The notes under the pieces are model-generated. The model was not told the origin of the DNA and made no database searches. It saw only the letters and a program-made list of their open reading frames with translations. Of a stretch of 17,702 bases of DNA, positions 14,249-17,702 are shown in pieces; within the stretch, counting starts at the first letter, position 1; every line of letters begins with the position of its first letter. The DNA lies in the NCBI GenBank assembly GCA_001799195.1, contig MGSU01000040.1, positions 1 through 17,702 of the forward strand. The letters run 5' to 3'. Origin of the DNA: Deltaproteobacteria bacterium RIFOXYA12_FULL_61_11 (lineage in GTDB: Bacteria; Bdellovibrionota_F; JAHFAK01; YA12-FULL-61-11). Both the position numbers and the translations under genes were made by a program.

Positions 14249-15299
14249 AGAGCGCTTCTATCCTCCGGGCATGGAGGCGGATGTCATAGTCCCGCCTGGC
14301 CACACGTTGACCATGCTCGCCCAACCGTCTCCTCTCCACCGGGGAAGAGAGCAACCCGAGCACGGCCTCGGCCATGCTCTCCAGGTCGTCGGGATCCACG
14401 AGCAGCCCGGTTTCTCCCGGGAGTACGGTTTCCATGACTCCGCCCGACGCGAAGGCCACCACGGGGATTCCCATGGCCATGGCCTCGATGACGACTCGAC
14501 CGAAGGGTTCTTCGAGGGAGGTGAAGAGCACCACGTCGGCCAAGGCCATGAGCTCAGGGACATCGCGTCGAGCTCCCAGGAAGAGGATGCGATCACCGAG
14601 GTCTGCGGCTTGCCGCTGTAACTCCTCCAGGAGAGGTCCCTCGCCCGCGAGCAAGAACCGGGTCATGGGCATCCGCCGCACCACTCGACGAGCGACCTCA
14701 ATGAAGCGATCGAGTCCCTTGAAGGCGACACAACGGGCTACATTCAGCACAATCCTTTCGTGGGGTCCCAGACCTAACTCGGCGGCCAACTCCGGCCTTG
14801 GGGTTCGTGGCCGGAAGAGCGCCAGATCGACCCCGTTGGGAATAACCTCGGTCTGAAACCCAGGGAACCGCTTCGCGACGAAGCACGAGTTGACCACCAC
14901 GGTCGAGGCGAGCCGTTGCAGTAGCCAGTCTAGAGCCGGATCAGGGTCATTGATGCGCACGTGCCATACGACCGGTAACCCGCACAACCTCGCGACTGTA
15001 CCGGCATACAGCATACACCTCGACCCGTTGGCATGGACGAGCTCGATGCCGTGTCGCCGGAACACTGCGGCCAAACGGATGCCCGCATGGATCCAGCCAA
15101 AGGGAGCACTGTTGCGCAAACTCGGCATCGGCACCACCACCACTCGGGCGCGTTGGGCCGCTGCGTCCGCGAAACTGCCCCACGCCGGCACGACGACCAA
15201 GGGCTCGATGGCCTGGGAGAACGCGCCGAGGAGTTGCAGGAAGCTGTGTTGCCCCCCGCCGAAGAGGTTACCGCTGTTCTCGACCAGAGCGACCCTCAT
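14232..15299 (-). CDS. Family 4 glycosyltransferase
   Basis: This 355-residue protein has a GT-B fold. The N-terminal half starts MRVALVENSGNLFGGGQHS with the Gly-rich acceptor loop and contains ELVHANGSRCMLYAG. The C-terminal half has VIPNGVDLALFRP, NVARCVAFKGLDRFIE, FLLAGEGPLLEEL, and EEPFGRVVIEAMAMGIPVVAF with the donor-binding E-x7-E pair. It should add a sugar from a nucleotide donor to a lipid-linked glycan at the inner membrane; the sugar cannot be told. Its ATG overlaps the stop of the Wza-like gene by four bases (ATGA), and its own end overlaps the WbqC-like gene by 17 bases, so translation is probably coupled. Confidence 0.92.
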   Translation of the reverse strand: MRVALVENSGNLFGGGQHSFLQLLGAFSQAIEPLVVVPAWGSFADAAAQRARVVVVPMPSLRNSAPFGWIHAGIRLAAVFRRHGIELVHANGSRCMLYAGTVARLCGLPVVWHVRINDPDPALDWLLQRLASTVVVNSCFVAKRFPGFQTEVIPNGVDLALFRPRTPRPELAAELGLGPHERIVLNVARCVAFKGLDRFIEVARRVVRRMPMTRFLLAGEGPLLEELQRQAADLGDRILFLGARRDVPELMALADVVLFTSLEEPFGRVVIEAMAMGIPVVAFASGGVMETVLPGETGLLVDPDDLESMAEAVLGLLSSPVERRRLGEHGQRVARRDYDIRLHARRIEALYDRCR

Positions 15300-15886
15300 G
15301 GGACGACGATCAGGTCCCCGGCGGTGAGGGAATAGTCCTGACCGAGGTTCTCACCGCTGAGGAACGCATTGAAATCGAAATGAATGCGTCGAACCGTGCC
15401 CTCTCGAGAACGCTGGATGAAGATCCTGGCGGTATCGGCGTATTCCGTAAAACCCCCGGCGAGAGCGATGCCTTCGAGCACGGTCAGATCCTTGTAGAGC
15501 GTAAACCGTCCCGGAGTTTTGACGTTTCCCGCAACGGTGAAAGCCAAACTCTTGATGTCCTTCACAATAACCGACACTTTAGGAGCCTTGATGAAACGCG
15601 ACAGCGCGGTGGTGATTTCTTGCTCTATCTCGCCCGGCGTACGGTCGAGGACCATGATTTCACCAAGCAAGGGCACCGAGATACGTCCGTCGGGACGCAC
15701 CACGACCTCGGTGCTGAGTTCCTCGTTCTGCCATACCACCACGCCGAGGGTATCGTACAACCCGACCTTGTAGAGATAGACCGCGCTCTGTTCGACCTTC
15801 CCCGGTGCCGGTTCCAACCGTCCTATCGGAACACAACCGGAGAAGCCCACCACCCCGAGCAAGACGCAGGAAGGGAACAGGCGCAT
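15296..15886 (-). CDS. Wza-like polysaccharide export lipoprotein (short)
   Basis: The start is the ATG at 15886, which has GGAGG 7 bases upstream and begins a lipoprotein signal, MRLFPSCVLLGVVGFSGC (Cys18). A frame open to 16159 is only upstream sequence. The 196-residue protein has the Poly_export domain (about 28-110, YKVGLYDTLGVVVWQNEELS, VVRPDGRISVPLLGEI) and one SLBB domain (about 118-190, FTVAGNVKTPGRF, LTVLEGIALAGGFTEYAD). It is much shorter than Escherichia coli Wza and lacks its C-terminal helix, so the outer-membrane pore may need a partner. It is predicted to help polysaccharide leave the cell. It shares one base with the upstream gene (TGATG). Confidence 0.93.
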   Translation of the reverse strand: MRLFPSCVLLGVVGFSGCVPIGRLEPAPGKVEQSAVYLYKVGLYDTLGVVVWQNEELSTEVVVRPDGRISVPLLGEIMVLDRTPGEIEQEITTALSRFIKAPKVSVIVKDIKSLAFTVAGNVKTPGRFTLYKDLTVLEGIALAGGFTEYADTARIFIQRSREGTVRRIHFDFNAFLSGENLGQDYSLTAGDLIVVP

Positions 15887-17082
15887 CAGGATACCTCCTC
15901 GACCGAGCCTCCGGCCCGTCGCTCTCCCTTCTTCCCGAGCTGGTTCCCCGCGTGCTCGAGGATGGTCACGATGACCAGGAAACCCAAAAACTGGAACCAC
16001 AACAACAGGCTCTCCACCAACGTGGTACCGCGCAACAAGACCGCATTGACCCCAAGACAGGCATTGAGCAGGAGGATGAAGAGCACGCTCTTCTTCTTGC
16101 TGCCGAGCAAGGCCTCGAAGCGATGGTGAATATGGTCCCTCCCTGCATAGGAGAGCCACTCGCCGATGGTTCGCACGCTACCCGAGGCAATACGCATGAC
16201 GGTGATGTGGGTCATGTCGTAAATCGGTATTCCGAACACCAGCAACGGGGCGATCAGCGCTACCCAGGGACGGTCGTTCGACCAATTGCCTTCGATGGCG
16301 ATATAGGCCAGGGTGAACCCGATGAACGTGCTGCCGGTGTCGCCGAGGAAAATCGCCGCCTCCCGGCGCAGTCGGAAGTTAAAGGGCAGAAAACCGAGGC
16401 ACGCCCCCATCATCCCGATACAGATCCAGCCGAGGAGTGGCTGGGCGTTCTGAAAGCTGACCACACCGACCAGGAAAGAGATCAAAGCTCCGAGCCCGGC
16501 TCCGAGCCCATCCATCCCATCGAGGAAATTGATCGCATTGATGATACCGACGATCCACACGAAGGTCAGCACAACATTGCCGAAATGGAAGCTCCATTGC
16601 CAAATCGGGGCAAGCATGGGCAGATCGACGGGTAGGAGCTTGATGACGACCCCCGAGAGCACGACCGCTGCGGCGCACGCGAGTTGCACCATGAGCTTGG
16701 GCAAGGCCGGCAATGGCCTACAATCATCGAAGAGGCTGACGAGCAACAAGCCTGAGGCTGCCGAGAGAAACACCACGAGTTTCTCGGTCAAGATGAAATT
16801 CAACAGTAGGGGTATCAGCACGGCGAGGAAGAGAGCGACCCCGCCGAGTAAAGGAGTCGGTTTTCCATGCTGCTTACGACCATGAGGCCGGTCAAGGATC
16901 CTGAAGCGGTGCGAGAGCCAGATCATGGGAGGCATCAAGGTCACTGCGAGGACGAAGGAGAAGAGTCCTATCATCAGCCAGCGCAACCCCTGCAGGAAGA
17001 GCCACGCTCGCACCTGCGGCAGGGTCAGGATCACCGAGAGACCGACGCAAAGGAGATAGAAGCTCCGGGTAAGAACGATCAT
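15886..17082 (-). CDS. Undecaprenyl-phosphate phosphosugar transferase, WecA/MraY family
   Basis: The ATG at 17082 is chosen because it has GAGGTGG just upstream and overlaps the aminotransferase stop by four bases (ATGA). A frame extends to 17178 but reads as the other gene's shadow. The 398-residue protein has about ten or eleven membrane segments. Family motifs are DRPHGRKQHGKPTPLLGG, the Asp-Asp pair in LFDDCRPLP, NAINFLDGMDGLGAG, FLGDTGSTFIG and AGRDHIHHRF. It should transfer a sugar-1-phosphate from a UDP-sugar to undecaprenyl phosphate, the first membrane step of the polysaccharide made here. An N-terminal membrane segment precedes the usual start region. Confidence 0.92.
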   Translation of the reverse strand: MIVLTRSFYLLCVGLSVILTLPQVRAWLFLQGLRWLMIGLFSFVLAVTLMPPMIWLSHRFRILDRPHGRKQHGKPTPLLGGVALFLAVLIPLLLNFILTEKLVVFLSAASGLLLVSLFDDCRPLPALPKLMVQLACAAAVVLSGVVIKLLPVDLPMLAPIWQWSFHFGNVVLTFVWIVGIINAINFLDGMDGLGAGLGALISFLVGVVSFQNAQPLLGWICIGMMGACLGFLPFNFRLRREAAIFLGDTGSTFIGFTLAYIAIEGNWSNDRPWVALIAPLLVFGIPIYDMTHITVMRIASGSVRTIGEWLSYAGRDHIHHRFEALLGSKKKSVLFILLLNACLGVNAVLLRGTTLVESLLLWFQFLGFLVIVTILEHAGNQLGKKGERRAGGSVEEVS

Positions 17083-17702
17083 CGTGCCACCTCGGACAGA
17101 ATCTCCTGCACCCTCTCGAGCTCCTGCTCCTCGAGCGCAGGATACAGCGGCACCGAGAAAAGATGTTCGTGCAACCATGCACTCCCGGGTAAAGGGCTAC
17201 TCCCGGGAAGTTCTTGCCACAGCGGATGGTAGATCGGCCGCTCCACAAGGATCCCCTTCTCCCGGAAACACCTGCGCATTTCCTCCACCAGGCCTTCGGC
17301 TTCGACCAGACAGAACCGGAACACGACCTCCCTGGCATCGCCCGGCGGGAACAGAGGACGAACCCTTGTTCCGCCCATGAGGGCCTGACGATAGCGTGCG
17401 GCAATGGCCCGTCGACGATCCAAGAACAAGTTCAGTCTGTCGAGCTGGACCAAACCCACACTTGCGGCCAAATCACTCATTTTATAGTTAAATCGAATTC
17501 CCGGGCCCTCCCGGTGATCACACGAACGAAGGTCGCGCAAACGCGCTGCCAGGGCGACATCCGAACAGGCGATCAGCCCGCCTTCGCCACAGGTCACGAG
17601 CTTGGTAGCATAGAGCGACGTCACGGCAAGGGTGCCAAAGCGTCCGGCAGGCCCTCCGGCGATCCAACCTCCGGTACAATGGGCACAATCCTCGACCAAC
17701 GT
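17079..17702 (-). CDS. DegT/DnrJ/EryC1/StrS aminotransferase (partial, 5' end outside window)
   Basis: The frame runs off the right edge, so only the C-terminal 207 residues are seen; the codon at 17699 is TTG (Leu) inside the gene, not a start. The fragment opens at TLVEDCAH, whose Asp contacts the pyridine nitrogen of PLP. It then has SLYATKLVTCGEGG, with the Schiff-base Lys at fragment residue 34. RFNYKMSDLAASVGLVQLDRL is the substrate and dimer region (landmarks FNYKMSDL and VGLVQL). It should make an amino-sugar nucleotide used by the polysaccharide locus. It overlaps the WecA-like gene by four bases. Confidence 0.92.
   Translation of the reverse strand, partial: TLVEDCAHCTGGWIAGGPAGRFGTLAVTSLYATKLVTCGEGGLIACSDVALAARLRDLRSCDHREGPGIRFNYKMSDLAASVGLVQLDRLNLFLDRRRAIAARYRQALMGGTRVRPLFPPGDAREVVFRFCLVEAEGLVEEMRRCFREKGILVERPIYHPLWQELPGSSPLPGSAWLHEHLFSVPLYPALEEQELERVQEILSEVAR

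Noticed and set aside
15886-16159. Longer N-terminus for the Wza-like protein
   Set aside because: The extension overlaps the WecA-like gene end and precedes a lipoprotein signal; the ATG at 15886 has its own GGAGG.

Overview
This is a GC-rich bacterial segment from a Gram-negative organism. Support comes from several lipobox signal peptides, a twin-arginine-type signal and a Wza-like outer-membrane polysaccharide export lipoprotein. The cysteine-patterned region of the transglycosylase lipoprotein resembles secreted proteins of Myxococcota and other former Deltaproteobacteria. That hints at such a lineage, but the sequence alone does not settle the taxon.

Left part (1-4203). The window opens inside a plus-strand secreted or lipoprotein-like gene. 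It is followed closely by a small gene for a 119-residue protein with nine Cys-x-x-Gly repeats of about ten residues behind a Tyr-x-x-Pro leader, which looks like a RiPP-type precursor. A convergent minus-strand gene encodes a small SipW-like (Ser/His) S26 peptidase. A secreted M14 zinc carboxypeptidase (plus) and a Tat-type calcineurin-like metallophosphoesterase (minus) follow. The phosphoesterase has an AT-rich upstream region with two GTAA-N4-TTAC palindromes laid over a candidate promoter.

Middle part (4382-10004). A minus-strand cassette encodes four consecutive, divergent, paralogous lipoproteins; the last one carries a long Lys-Gly and Ala-Pro tail. Upstream lie a hypothetical single-pass membrane protein with an acidic tail, a tRNA-Arg(CCG) gene and an ATP/ADP-translocase-like (NTT/MFS) transporter. 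Two copies of a 133-136 bp MITE-like element with terminal inverted repeats sit in opposite orientation at 7566-7698 and 9869-10004 and bracket this block.

Right part (10111-17702). A plus-strand 747-residue glycosyltransferase with an extra N-terminal domain converges on a minus-strand block for surface polysaccharide synthesis. In transcription order this block holds a DegT/DnrJ/EryC1 aminotransferase (cut by the window end), a WecA/MraY-type phosphosugar transferase, a short Wza-like lipoprotein, a GT4 glycosyltransferase, a WbqC-like protein, and then a Cys-rich lipoprotein with a lytic transglycosylase domain. The first five genes overlap at their start and stop codons and look translationally coupled. 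A 61 bp palindromic repeat separates the last two genes and supplies the stop codon of the WbqC-like gene.

The best candidates for something undescribed are the Cys-repeat peptide with its peptidase, the four-paralogue lipoprotein cassette, and the MITE-like element.
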